A stretch of DNA of 64,000 bases from Argyresthia goedartella (GCA_949825045.1 OX463813.1:28936001-29000000), one strand, 5' to 3'; positions 31,700 to 43,317 are shown, counted from the stretch's first letter. Made by a program: numbers and translations. Notes: generated from the sequence alone by a model not told the origin.

Positions 31700-33237
31700 C
31701 CCCCATACCAGAGATGTTTTTTTTTGGATTTTTCGTGTACAATAGTACGGAACGTTTCGACGGTTAGTCCGACTCGCAATGGGTCATGTAAAAAAAACAA
31801 GGTTACCAAACTGAGAAAACCATTTCGAGATAATTGTATTCTTAACTAAAGCTATTCCCATCAAAAAATATTATGGATTCAATGGAAAAAAACATAATCT
31901 CCTTCATTTGTCCTCTATACGGCTTAATTTATTCAAATTCCATTTGCCGTTATGTTGGCTATCCTGTAAAACTTTCAATTGTCAATAGTTTTCCTGTCAG
32001 TCGATAACGCAGATGTCAGACCGAACGTAAAAAATATTGATATTATAGTTTTCAATCCGAAAATACGTACGTATTTTTTTCAGCAGCTTTTTTTGTCCTG
32101 CTTTGCTGTGGAATTCTGAAGGCGCGAAGGGCTTATCTCTAATAAGGGATCTCTCCCAGCAAACGAATGGGGGGTCGTGTAACGGGACGGAAATGTTTTT
32201 TTTTTCATAAGACCAATCATCTATTTTTTTTAGCATTGTTATTTTGTGCCAGTAGTTTCTCACTCTATGATGCAATACCTAAATTATTTTCTGTTTTTCA
32301 GCGATATGAGCCAAGCACTTATTCTGTGGTGTCAAGACCCAATCTTCTTTTTATTTTTAGGTCCCGGTTAAAAATGAAAACTGTATCATTATTTTCAGTA
32401 TGCTGCAAGAGCTTAATTCATATTTTCTTAGTGGTCCAAAATAATCCATATTCGTAGTAACAAAATAATGAGAATACAGAGCTAAGCCACGATATAATTC
32501 CCAAACATTTCCCACAAGTTTACAGTACAGAAACCCTATACAGGTGCAATAAGCCTAAAACCTAACATAAATCTTTACGCGACCAAAATTGCAGCGTACT
32601 GCAAAAGCTTAGGCTTAGTAGAAGTACCCCGATGTTCTGATCTTTATTACTTTAAACTTGTCGAACTTGAGTTAGGATCACACGGCCTTGTTGAATTGAT
32701 CAGTGCCATTTTAGTAGATTTTGTCAGATCGATCTGAGAAATTAAAAGTGTGAAAAAAGCAGAGTATTCATTTTCGTAAGTTCTAAGTAAGAACTAGAAT
32801 CACCTTTATTTAGATTCAGAACCACCCTTGTAGCACCTAATGAGGCTAACCGGGAGAAAGGTCTTTGATAATGTAATATGATATTGTACAGTGAAAACTT
32901 TGTCGACGGGGAGAACAAAGTATTTCCATTTTGAATTCTTCATACAAAAGTGATCCCCAATTATTCCTTCTAGGGTATATGTATAAAAAGGTTTCTTGAC
33001 CACTGAGCGAAGCCACCATCTCTCTCTTGCCCGTGCATATTCTCTCTTGTTCCCTTGCACCGCTACCCCCTCCACCTATACTTAAAAATATCGCAACAGT
33101 AACAGTAAAAATAAGTTTTAAACAATCTGTATGCTCACTTCTGTACATTTTTTGTCAAAATCGCTGTCATAAAATGGAAAATTAGAAGATGCATAAAAAA
33201 TAATAGTATTTTAAGTTAAACATAAACTACATATTAT
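31700..33237. other. Spacer without a recognisable gene
   Basis: Short frames only, several homopolymer runs, no family motifs and no RNA gene seen. Probably decayed repeat DNA. Confidence 0.5.
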
Positions 33238-33513
33238 GTGCTATTCCACAGAATAATTGAAATTAAACGTAAAAAATACTATGAATTTTTATGCGGTGAG
33301 TGCCATGTCACTCGTGTGCAACCACACCGAGGGGTCAAATTAACATCTCTTTGGTTCCCAAATGCAGAACGAGGACGTAGTCACCCCAGGAAGCGCTGGA
33401 GAGACGAGCTGACCCACGACAAGAACTGGTGGGAGAGAGCCCAGGAGCGTGGGGAGTGGAAGAGGGGAAGAGAGTCCTTTGCCAGCATAATAAATAGTTA
33501 TTTACGTAATTAA
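33238..33513 (+). pseudogene. C-terminal tail of another LINE ORF2
   Basis: From about 33351 the 91-codon frame reads HPRKRWRDELTHDKNWWERA and then ERGEWKRGRESFA. The pattern RWRDEL...W...A.ER..W....E.F is typical of the last part of ORF2 in insect LINEs with an endonuclease/RT polyprotein. No RT motif lies upstream, so this is a 5'-truncated relic. The first 35 residues are likely unrelated. Confidence 0.65.
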
Positions 33514-34289
33514 TGGCTTTATGAAAATTTTTGGTTGAAAAATTTACTATCCTAAATTAGTTCAAGTCTGATATGATTAAATTTACTGGAAATGGGCTCT
33601 ACTTTAACCCCTCACAATAAAGGTACCGAAATACCGGACACCTTCTGTATAAACATCTTACCTTTTCGCTGGAATATATTTTTAATGCATCGCGACTTTG
33701 AACCTTATGCCATGGTATTAGAGTTCACATCCTATGAAAATAAAAGCTCCTTTTTAGGGTCTCTCCAAGACTTAAGAAAACAACATAAAAACATATGAAT
33801 CTATAAACAACACAGCGTCAAGACTTTTCCAATAGGGGCTGAGAAAGGCACAGTAGCCCTCATGTTTAACCAGTTTTTCAATAACTTTGTTAGACACCGG
33901 ACGGACTAGCACAAAAAAAGAACAGCGATTAATTTTGATTCGTTTCCGAATCAGGGTGGCTGGAAGGTTCTTGTTTAAAACATAATAATTAATTTGCAGC
34001 TTCGAAAACTCTGAGCTCTGCACATAAACATTGTTTAACACTCAACAATGCTGTGTTTTCGCGTGGCTCAGTTAGTTTTACGAATAAATTACGGTTCGCC
34101 TTTTAAACTTTGGGGCTGTTGGGGTCTACTGAAAGATAAACGTGCGATAAAGTGCATTGACCCTCTAAAAAAAAGTATACTGTTTAAGAAAAGATTTTAT
34201 TTATTCCTTAAATTCCTTTTTTATTATTTTATTATTTTATTATTATATAATAAATTTTATTATTATTTTTATTCCTTAAAAATTAAAAA

Positions 34290-34351
34290 GTGTTTGAAAT
34301 TAAGAAGTAAGAATTCCTTAAAAGCAATTCTTACTTCTTAATTTCAAACAC
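34290..34351. repeat. Perfect 26-bp hairpin
   Basis: GTGTTTGAAATTAAGAAGTA... at 34290-34315 is the exact complement of 34326-34351; the loop is 10 bases. It lies at the left edge of the dispersed repeat copy at 34350. Confidence 0.9.
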
Positions 34352-34560
34352 ACACTTTTAAGATATTTGATGGCCTATTTTTTGACCCAAGAACTTTTTA
34401 GAATAGCAAATTTTATGTTAAAATCATCGACCAAGCTTTTTTTCATCTTGTTCCCGTTGACAAATGTTTTCAAATTATAGAAAATAGACGTCTTCATAAA
34501 AAAATTTTCGGGATTTAGAAAGTGTCTTCTTTAGTAGAAAAAGCGCTTCAAAATTCGACG
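34350..34560 (+). repeat. Dispersed repeat family, copy 2
   Basis: Aligns with 18470-18720: TTGTTCCCGTTGACAAATG, ATAGAAAATAG and GGATTTAGAAAGTGTCTTC in the same order, ending in AAGCGCTTC. Confidence 0.55.
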
Positions 34561-35339
34561 TTGCCCATATCGGTTGGTACCTGGGGCACTATTTTTAGCT
34601 ATAGAGTATACGGGTTAATATTCCGATAGTGGTCATTGACCCGACTGCTTTTGCGATCCGAATCATGCATGGTAATGGTGGTCGGTAACCAGGTAACGCT
34701 AGGTAACCATTGTAACGGTCGGTAACGGCGACCGCTACCCTGATAAGTGCAAAACGACGGTAATTTTGAACTTTCGATATACTTTATTGCACAAAACGGT
34801 CCATAAGTTCTGTCACAAATATTTTGCCGCATAGTAAATAATACCAAGTTTTATTTTATTTAATACTATATATGGTTTGATAGCTCATTAAATACTGATA
34901 AATTAGAACGATTATTGGATTTAAATGCTTAAAGCCATATTACACAAATGCTAGTTTCTTCAGAGATTTTGCACATTTTTACCCAATCAAAAATACGGAC
35001 GTGATTCACGTTATCTTTTTTCCATGACTCTTAAAACCTTTCAAACTTACGTGAGATTTTAGTTAGAACCCTCTCTGAACCAGTTACCTTCATTTTGAAG
35101 CATAAGATAACTAAGTCTGGGTAAAACTAATTTTCATATTCACATTTTACGTAGTGTACTTGTTGCCCACAAGATCATTTTTATACGTTTTTCTGAAAAC
35201 GTAAAAAGTACGTAAAGTTCTCTTTGGGAGCAGTTGGAACTGAAAGCTAACAGAAAATCAAATGCTAGTTGTTAAGCATGGTTAAAATCGAGGTTTCAGA
35301 ATAAATAAAAAAAAACCTGTTGGTTATCTGGGACACTGT
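34561..35339. other. Spacer; possible solo mariner terminus at ~34800
   Basis: No gene. CCATAAGTTCTGTCACA at about 34801 matches part of the mariner inverted repeat at 1422-1450 (CATAAGTTCTGTCACA is identical), so a mariner relic may lie here. A repeated GGTAACGGTCGGTAAC-like stretch lies at 34680-34740. Confidence 0.4.
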
Positions 35340-35765
35340 TTTTAGGGTTCCGTACCCGAAGGGTTCCAGACGGGACCCTATTACTAAGACTTCGCTGTCC
35401 GTCCGTCCGTCCGTCCGTCTGTCACCAGGCTGTATCTCAAGAACCTAGCTAGCTAGAGAGTTGAAATTTTCACAGATTATGTATTTCTGTTGCCGCTATA
35501 ACAGCAAATACTAAAAAACAGGATAAAAGAAATATTTAAGGGGGCTCCCATACAACAATTCTTTCAATACCACATACAAACTTATGGATGCACCTGGTTA
35601 CGTACATGGAGTGTGAAAGTAACCGCACCAATAACTTTGTAAACAATATTTTGCTGTGTAAAATCCAAACTATTCACTCCACACCATCGCTTCCATTGAA
35701 CGGTGGTACGGAACCCTTCGTGCGCGATGTAGACTCGCACTTGACCGTTTTTTTTATTAAATTTG
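35340..35765 (+). repeat. GTCCGTCC-type interspersed repeat, copy B
   Basis: Begins TTTTTAGGGTTCCGTACCCG, has the GTCCGTCCGTCCGTC core near 35400, GTTGAAATTTTCAC, GGGGGCTCCCATAC and ends near GTACGGAACCCTTCGTGC and GACTCGCACTTGACC. Its outer GGTTCCGTACC and GGTACGGAACC are inverted. Confidence 0.85.
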
Positions 35766-36116
35766 TGGTAAGTGGTATTTTTGTCAGTTGCGGCGTGTTT
35801 TGGGTTCGCGATTGTCTCAAGTTATAAGGTTTTTTGTGAGGTGCTAAACGAACCGGAGAAATAAGAAGACTGCTTCAGAAGGAAGGTGACGTCATAAGAA
35901 GTGACGTTATAGAAGAGGATAGCGATCGTCGATCCAGACCTTGAAGAATCGAGGAGGGATCGAAACTACATTGAACGGAAGTATATTTCTGTACCTAAGT
36001 GTTTAATTTAGGAATTACCTCGACCTGCCAAGCGAGTGAAGAATCGAATAGAAAAATATTGTGGGAAGATTTTTATAGCAGCGGACATTTTGTGAAAAAA
36101 TTTATGAAATTATTTC

Positions 36117-36848
36117 ATGATGGAGGATTTGTCAACTTGTTTTTCGGGGAGTCCTCAGGAGTCCTTTGAAGACTTTTTAGAAGACTTCAGAGATGCTGCA
36201 TCGAGGAAGAAATTTATATCGTCGGAGGAATTAAATTTTTTATTTCCTTCGTATTTAATAGATGGAGCCTTATATTTTTTTAGGGAAATAAGGGGGAGTG
36301 CCCAGTCATTTGAAGAGGTGGTGAATAAATTTAATGAGGAATTTGGAAGCACAGACTTTGCAGAGAAGTTCTACAATGCCAAGCAAGAGAAAAGAAGTTT
36401 GTTGGACTACCTCCATTATTTAGGGGACCTAGCGAGGAAGGCTAGAGTTACCAAAGATGACATTTTTATAACACAATTTTTAAGAGGATTGCAAAACCAT
36501 CTTAGAAATAAATTAATGTTGAGCCATTTTGTAGATAATAAGGCGCTAAGGGCAGTGCTGGTACAGATGGAGAAATTAAGTCCGGGAAGTGATGATAATG
36601 TAAATGTGTTTAGGAACCCGGCAACTTTAGGACCAAATTTGGCCCTTAGCAATAGAGGGGGGGGGGGGGGGGGAGACAGACCGTTTCACAAACAATTTAA
36701 TCAAGGCCCTACTCAAGACCCACGACGAACGCTGAATGTTTCGCCGTCGGCAAGTGGTCAGCAATCACATATTAGACCTGGTACTAATAATTATAATTTA
36801 GTGCTAGGTAAGCGGATTTTGCAACACGTCGTCGCTAGAGGCCGATAG
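36117..36848 (+). CDS. gag: Gypsy 2 Gag
   Basis: This 243-codon frame starts at ATGATG after a leader. The first ~165 residues look like a Gypsy capsid: LFPSYLIDGALYFFREI, then FNEEFGSTDFAEKFYNAKQE, then FITQFLRGLQNHLRNKLML, which follows the Retrotrans_gag pattern. A run of sixteen G bases (about 36658-36673) encodes a glycine tract after residue ~180; its length may have changed the downstream frame. No CCHC knuckle is seen before the stop. The product lacks its pol partner in working form. Confidence 0.8.
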   Translation: MMEDLSTCFSGSPQESFEDFLEDFRDAASRKKFISSEELNFLFPSYLIDGALYFFREIRGSAQSFEEVVNKFNEEFGSTDFAEKFYNAKQEKRSLLDYLHYLGDLARKARVTKDDIFITQFLRGLQNHLRNKLMLSHFVDNKALRAVLVQMEKLSPGSDDNVNVFRNPATLGPNLALSNRGGGGGGDRPFHKQFNQGPTQDPRRTLNVSPSASGQQSHIRPGTNNYNLVLGKRILQHVVARGR

Positions 36849-36921
36849 CGGTGACCAGGCTGACCTGTGGAATGAGGGCCTCAGACGAGCTCAGCAGCGT
36901 AGCACAGAAGCGAAACGACCA

Positions 36922-37203
36922 ATGGGGAAGATCGTCGCAGTCGAGGCGGATCAGGTCAGACCATTAGTTTTATTGAATTCTTCTAATGTAAACGTGGTAG
37001 CTCTTTTAGATACAGGCGCTACGGCTTCATACATCGGCCCAGCCGTTGCAGAAAAAATGAGTCCGTTTGCCTATGCGTCTAGGAAGTTAACGGATTCGGA
37101 GAAAAAATATAGTACGACGGAGAAAGAGTGTCTGGGGTTAGTATGGGCGTTAAGACACTATAGGCATTATCTTTGGGGATCGTATTTTCAGGTAACCACC
37201 TGA
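36922..37203 (+). pseudogene. Gypsy 2 protease joined to RNase H, RT deleted
   Basis: The frame holds the protease core LLDTGATASYIG (about residue 28) and, within a dozen residues, SPFAYASRKLTDSEKKYSTT, which belongs to RNase H. The whole reverse transcriptase is therefore missing. The frame ends in TGA inside the fold-back structure at 37172-37271. Confidence 0.82.
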
Positions 37204-37275
37204 AAATACGATCCCCAAATACGATACGAACATAACGCGCTATGGTTTGTAACCACAAACCATAGCGCGTTATGT
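37172..37275. repeat. Two back-to-back hairpins in Gypsy 2 RNase H
   Basis: GGGGATCGTATTTTCAGGT (about 37176) is followed after a few bases by its inverse ACCTGAAAATACGATCCCC. Then CATAACGCGCTATGGTTTGT (about 37231) is followed after AACC by its inverse. The two inner copies are extra relative to an RNase H frame; the outer flanks join onto each other in coding sense. Confidence 0.92.
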
Positions 37276-37296
37276 TGGTTACAGTCGAAAAAAGAA

Positions 37297-37797
37297 ATGT
37301 CTGGTAGGTTAGCGCGATGGGCGTTAGCGACACAAGAATGGGATTACGAGATAGTTCATTGCTCGGGAAAAAGCAATGTAGTGGCAGATTTTTTGAGTAG
37401 GAACCCGCTAATGGAAGAAGGGAAACGGGAAACAGAAGGACCTCAGTCTTCTTCTCGTTCCGATCCTGATGATGATGGTTTGGAAGTTTTTAGTATTAAC
37501 GTAGAGTCGTTACAGGCGGATCAAGAGAACGATTCATTTTGTAGTAGATGGTTAACGCGGTTGAGCGAACGTCCGGAAGCGTGGCGTAGCGGTTTTTGTT
37601 TGAGAAATAAATTATTATATAAAAGCGTACGTAGAGAGGGAGAAATTAGGGAGGTATTAGTATTGCCTAGGTCTTTGTTTCAAAATGTAATGATCGAATT
37701 ACATGATGAGGCGTGGACAGGAGGTTATTTGGGTCTCGCAAAGACGTTGAAGAGGTTTCGGTCGAAATATTTCATGCCGAAAGCGATAAGGAGATAG
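37297..37797 (+). pseudogene. Gypsy 2 RNase H end and integrase zinc region
   Basis: Continues in the same frame as 36922-37203: RLARWALATQEWDYEIVHC and NVVADFLSRNP are the end of RNase H and tether. DEAWTGGYLGLAKTLKRFRSKYF is the integrase H2C2 region, continuing past the TAG at 37797 as CVPCQERK in another frame. The core DDE domain is missing. 37880-38100 is AT-rich sequence of unknown origin. Confidence 0.78.
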
Positions 37798-38099
37798 AGC
37801 GTTATATAGCTTCGTGCGTGCCGTGTCAAGAAAGGAAATTAGTTAAAAGCGTAGCAGATTTGACGCCAATAAAGATAAAACGCTAAGTTGGCTGATTTAG
37901 GAATACTATATATTTAAAACTGTTAATTTAGGAATGGTAAATCTGCATTGAATAATGCAAATTATAGAAAAATGATTAATAATCACTATAATATGTGTTT
38001 ATGAGCAAAGTTTATTTACAATTTATTTGGTTATATTTTTAAAATTTTAAGACTGACCTGTGGGTGAAATAAATTTTCTCAATAGCCCGGGAGGCCACT

Positions 38100-38422
38100 C
38101 GGCTATTTTGCGAGTTACTCGAGCGCGTCATTTAAAATATGGGAAACACTAAACAGAGTAACGGTTTGGTAGAACAAATGAATAGAACGTTAACTTCGAT
38201 GTTATCAAAATATTTAGGTAGTAATCAAAGGCAATGGTGCTCAGTGGTGTATCGATCATTAGGATAACGGGAAGATGTATGAAGTTGGCACGTCTGTATC
38301 AAGGACCATACAAGGTCATTGAGATCATTGGGAGGTCTAATGTACTGATTCGTCGTCTGAACTCACGGTCACGGGGCGTTATTGTTAACACAAATCGTTT
38401 AAAACGCTTTGTACAGCGTTGA
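38100..38422 (+). pseudogene. Gypsy 2 integrase C-terminal remnant
   Basis: Around 38140-38240 the plus strand reads SNGLVEQMNRTL, the region of the catalytic glutamate, in a frame with stops. The 62-codon frame at 38234-38422 ends LYQGPYKVIEIIGRSNVLIR and LKRFVQR, the usual integrase C-terminal beta-barrel region of Gypsy elements. The stop lies 35 bp before the BEL/Pao insertion. Confidence 0.72.
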
Positions 38423-38457
38423 GGAGTTTGTCTGATATTAAATAATTATACATTAGG

Positions 38458-39042
38458 TGTTTAATATTTATGCGTCGGAAACGCACCGGTTTTTTGTTGC
38501 GCGAATCGATCGCGAGTAATCGAGACATCACTAGCGAAAACGGACAAGCAGCTGTCACTCGTATCGGAAACGAGATGTAAAATTGGAGGTTAATCTTTCT
38601 CTTGGTCTGTCTCGTCGGTGAGAATAACATGGCGGCTCGGGCCCCGTGATGGTATTTCGGTGTACCAATTATCATACAGGCATCGGGCCTGGTCAGAGTG
38701 TAAATCTACCTCATAGCGTCGGGCTATTGATTGAAATAAGTAGATTCGCGTCAGCGGCCAAGTGATCCCGGTTGATTGGACATCGTCGCATCGGTAGCGG
38801 CGACTCCACGGTCACGGCAGGCAGCACGCCGGCGACGGCGTCGGCAGCAACGATAAGTTTCGATTCGCTCCATATCCTATCCCAAACTGTGCCCCTTTCC
38901 GTATTCCCGTCTCGAATCGAGCTTTCGATTTCCTGCCTACGGAGATAAGGTCAGTAACCAATTTCATCATTCTTTTCTCTCACGTGGCAAAGGCATAACC
39001 CCTCAGGTTTCCACGCCGTTCGGTGAGGCGTGGAATTAATAA
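38458..39042 (+). repeat. 5' LTR of BEL/Pao element 2
   Basis: Pairs with 48220-48803. Begins at TGTTTAATATTTATGCGTCG; followed directly by TTTTGGTAGCAG. Confidence 0.93.
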
Positions 39043-39721
39043 TTTTGGTAGCAGAAGCGCGGTTTCCTAGTGGGAAATCATCGATTCACGGTAGGGTTGC
39101 CTTTGTCACATTGTAGTTGGGAGAAAAGAATATCCCAGATTGGCTCAAGTCGGCAATGAGTCTGTGGTCGGTATACCACGATTAAAGTTCATTTTCGGTA
39201 AGTGAAAGTATAAGTGCCAATTTAGTTAACAGTTGTTATAAATTGTAGTCGGAAACTACTGTGTAATAAAGGATTGAACAGTCATTCTGCGAAGCCTAGA
39301 TTGTATTACTTGCGATAGAACGTCGGGTTCTATAGTCCTACAGTGTTATTTCGGTTAACACAGCAGGGTCGGGTTATTTAAGGGGTATTAAGCTGGTTTT
39401 GCTGACCTCAAAGGAAGTGTGGTTCCTATCGGAGGGGCCACTACTTGAAAAATAGTTTTTTTTTATAATAACCTTTTGTGTGTTATTTGTATTGTACCAC
39501 ATGGTGGCATTCTCTAATTGATTTAGAGTGTATATTATAAGGTGTATGTCCACAGGGCGACCATATTAAATATTGTTTATGATTTAATTGTTTAGTGGTT
39601 GCCTTGGGTTTTACAACTTAGTTTTAATTTCTGTGCCCAGCGCTGACGGGAAAGTGCTGGTATCTGGCTGTGCTTAGTTCGGCAGTGAAGCATAGGACCA
39701 GGAACAATTAAATCGGTAACC
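39043..39721 (+). promoter_or_regulatory. Primer-binding site and leader of BEL/Pao 2
   Basis: TTTTGGTAGCAGAAGCGCGG follows the LTR and matches the BEL/Pao 1 site except for small changes. The remaining ~650 bp is an untranslated leader to the gag ATG at 39722. Confidence 0.65.
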
Positions 39722-41535
39722 ATGGCACCTTCGCCCTTGACGGTACTGCGATATGGTGTCCGTGAGGAGATGAGATGGCTCGCCCATACTCACAAGTATG
39801 TGGAGCGACCCGACATGGACGATGTCCTGCTCAAGCGTATGGAGGACGCAATGACACGCGTCGGGAAGGTGTGTCGGCTGGCTGCCGAGGCTGAAGCCCT
39901 CGGGCTTACGGATGAGGCCTCGGTGGCTGCAGTGAGGCAGCTCTGCGCGGATGCTGACCAAGCGATGGAGTGCTTGGGCGACATCGAGCGTCGCGCCGAG
40001 AAAATTAAGCGGTCGCGTCGGGATGACCGCGGGGAGGGTAGCGGAGACCCCCCCCTAAGGGTGTGGTTGGACGGCTTCCACACCTGGAGATTCCGGCCTT
40101 CGGTGGGGCAATTGATGAGTGGCCGGCATTCATCAATTTGTTCGATAGCCTGGTCCACGGTCGGGACGACCTGGACAGCGCCTACAAGTTGGCCCAGCTA
40201 TTGATGGCACTGCGGGGTGAACCGAAGAAGTTGGTCGGTCACCTAACGGTTACGGCGGGCAATTATGAGATTTCCCGGGTCATATTGTTTGACCGCTACC
40301 AACACAAAAGGCGGTTGGTTGATGCGCAGCTGGGGAAGCTGTTCAGCATCCCAAGAGTTACCCGGGATGTTGACATCCGGGTACAGGTGCTCAACCCTGT
40401 GCTGGTGGCCACTAAGGCCCTTCAGAACCTTGGTCTGCCGGTAGACCAATGGTCATATATTGTGTTATATATGGTTTTGTCACGGTTGCCTGCAGCTGTT
40501 CAAAGTCGGTTTGAACAGCTGCATGGGGGCAGTAGCTCGGAACTGCCCACGCTCGTCCAATTAACGGAGTTTTTGGAGGGTGAATGCAGGCGATGCGACA
40601 CCATGGATTCGGAGGCCAGTGTGCAGCGCCAACCCGCGCGGATGCGGGAGGGGCCGCGCCCCCCACCCCCACGGGGGGGTGGTCGGTCAAAACAATTTGG
40701 CGTTTTGAGTGCCGCGCCGTCGGGTGACGGCTGTGTGCACTGCGACAGTGCCGGTCATGGAGTGACCAGTTGCGCCAACTTTAAGGCGCTCGGTGTGGCT
40801 GCCCGCAGGAAGGTGGTCTTCCGCCACCGATTGTGTTTCGGTTGTTTGGGGCCGCACCCGCTGAGCGAGTGCTCACGGGCGTCCCCCTGTGAGGGCTGCG
40901 GTGGCAGGCACCACGTCGTGTTGTGCCTGAACCGGTCAGGCCCATCGGACGGTCACCAGGGCCGGACTCAGGTTGGTCGGTCACAGGGCCCAACCAGGGC
41001 CGGATCCAGTCCCCCTCCGGGCAACGGGAGTCACCAACGGGGTGACTGGGGTACCCGCGGACGGGACCCCCCCCGAGGGGAAGGGGGCAGCGCGGGGGGT
41101 AACAGGCGGGATAGCCGGGGTTCAGTCGCCGCTATCCAGGGTCAGCGAGGACTTCGGGCCGCTGGCTCATCGCGTGTTACGGGCGGGTGTCAGATGGCAC
41201 CTATGAGTGGCGCGAAGGTTGGGAGCCCACCACCTTCTGCGCCACCCTGCCCGTCGCTCTGGGAGGCGAACAGGGAGGCGAACAGTCGGATGTCGCCCCC
41301 ATTCCTAGAGCGCCCCAGGTAAAATACGCTCTCCCCCCTCCATCCACGGTGGCCACCGGGCACACCGTTCACAGTCCGGTATGGTCGGGTAGCGGGAGAG
41401 CGAGGGGCCTATTATGCGGGTTGGGACCCCCTGATGTACATGCGGTCTGATATGCCACCGGTGGCATATCAGCAGCCGAGTTACCAGGCCGACGGAGGTC
41501 TGAGCGGGTTCGGATCCCGCGGGGGTTCCCGCTAG
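39722..41535 (+). pseudogene. gag: BEL/Pao 2 Gag with frameshift
   Basis: The ATG at 39722 opens the helical N-terminus in one frame. At the C8 run (40048-40055) the coding sense moves to the frame of 40063-41322. This has the DUF1759-like core (AFGGAIDEWPAFINLFDSLV), and three zinc knuckles: CVHCDSAGHGVTSC, CFGCLGPHPLSEC and CEGCGGRHHVVLC. The tail is rich in G, P and R, without the tandem units of BEL/Pao 1. A TAA at 41320-41322 breaks the frame. The same frame then stays open to TAG at 41533-41535, followed by the protease in the same frame, mirroring BEL/Pao 1. Confidence 0.85.
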
Positions 41536-43317
41536 GGACACGCCGCCCACTTACAAGGTGCCGCCACTCCACAGACGGTCATGCTCCCCACCGCCTCGGT
41601 GATAGCGTGGAGTTCGGACGGCAAATCTTGTATAGCACGAGCACTATTGGACTCGGGGGCCCAGGGGTGCTTAGTCTCGTGCAACCTTGTAAGACGGTTG
41701 GGCATTACGGTAAGGGAATGTGGATACTACATTCCATTCGGGGAATTGGGAACACGGAAGTCGGTTCCGTTAAGGGAGTATGTCGGATTACTCTCTCGTC
41801 ACGGGTGGATTCATCGGTGAATCTGACGGTCACGGCATTAGTCATGCCTAATGTGATGGGCTCACACCCTCACGTACGGTTGTCGCCCTCGGTGCGACAG
41901 TTGGTCGCTGGGTTGTCACTGGCTGACCCGGAGTTCGATATTCCGGGCCCAGTAGACATTTTATTGGGTGTCGATGCCTTGGGATACCTGTTAGTGCCAG
42001 GTGTCCACGTGTTGCAGGCGACTGGTCTGGTTTCGGTCAACACCAGACTGGGCCATGCGGTAATGGGTCCGGTCATGCCGGCTGCCCCACGCCTAGCGAC
42101 TCGTAGTCCCTTATTCGGTTCTGTACTCTCGGAGGTGATACAGAAGTTTTGGGAGGTGGAGGAACCACCTACGGTCCGCCGGTTGGACCCGGTTGAAGAA
42201 GAGTGTGAACAGTTTTGTCGGAACAATACTGGTCGCCTTCGGTCAGGTCGATTGTGTCACGCTCCGGAGTTAGTTGGACATCCCTTGTGGTGGGGTCCAA
42301 AATGGTTGACTCAAGCCGAATCGGATTGGCCAATGAGTCCACGCGTTACCACGGCGAACGGCGCCTTGACAGTCGGTGTTTGTACGACGCAGCCAGAGCC
42401 GGAAGAGGAGTTCAGCCTGCTGGAACGGTACAGCTCGCTCGACAAGCTGGTCAAGTGACCGCCTGGATCTGCCGATTTGCGCGGAATTGTCGGAATTCTG
42501 AGGCGCAACGAGTGCGGACACAGGTCCTGACACTACGGGAACGGAACCATGCGTTGTTCGCATTGGTACGGAACGTGCAGACGGTGCACTTTAAGTCCGA
42601 ATTGGACATTCTGAGACGCGGACGCGTCCAACTGAAGGGAGCTGTGGCTCGGCTCAACCCGTTTATTGACCCTCAAGGATTGCTGAGGGTAGGAGGTCGG
42701 CTGCGGAATGCCAACCTGCCTTATGCGGCTCGCCACCCGTTGTTACTCCCTCGGAAAGGGAAGTTGGTCGAACTGTTGATACAGGATCGACACATTCGGA
42801 ATGGGCATGTCGGATGCCACGCCTTGATGGCGTTTCTCCAGCGCGAGTTCTGGATTCTATCGGGAAGACGCTTAGTGCGTAGCGTCGTATTTCGGTGCCT
42901 GCCTTGTTATCGGGCCAAGGCGGCTACGATGCAGCCCCAAATGGGCGATTTGCCCTCGGATAGGGTTAACGAAATCCGGCCCTTTGCGGGTGTCGGAACG
43001 GATTTCGCGGGACCATTCATGGTCAAGTCTTCACAGCTACGGAACGCCAGATTAGTGAAGGCATACCTGTGCGTCTTCGTGTGCTTGGCCACGAAGGCAG
43101 TCCACTTGGAGGTGGTCAGTGACCTCACTACAGAGGCATTTATCGCTTGTCTAGATCGGTTCGTCTCACGAAGGGGCCTCCCGACATTAATCCGTTCGGA
43201 CAACGGCACAAATTTTGTCGGAGCCAGGCGATATCTGCAGGAGGTCACTCAATTCCTGAACGGTAACCAGGACGCCATCGGTACGGCTTGCTCCCGACGA
43301 GGGATTGAATGGGTTTT
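41536..43317 (+). pseudogene. pol: BEL/Pao 2 pol: protease and integrase, RT deleted
   Basis: Protease core ARALLDSGAQGCLVSCNLVRR lies near 41640 in the gag frame. Near 41750 the sense shifts to the frame of 41607-42458, ending the protease region (GPVDILLGVDALGYLLVPG) and reaching EEECEQFCRNN, the lead-in to RT. That is followed at once by LCHAPELVGHPLWWGPKWL, which precedes integrase: RT and RNase H are gone. After another shift near 42450 the integrase zinc region (HIRNGHVGCHALMAF; CLPCYRAKA) and core (GTDFAGPF; CVFVCLATKAVHLE; RSDNGTNFVGA) are open until the Copia insertion at 43318. Confidence 0.87.

Noticed and set aside
38385..38675. 96-codon minus-strand frame, repeated at 48114-48437
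   Set aside because: Both are the same BEL/Pao 2 LTR read backwards.
41190..41572. Several short frames on both strands around the gag-pol junction
   Set aside because: Shadows of GC-rich BEL/Pao 2 gag tail; no motif of their own.
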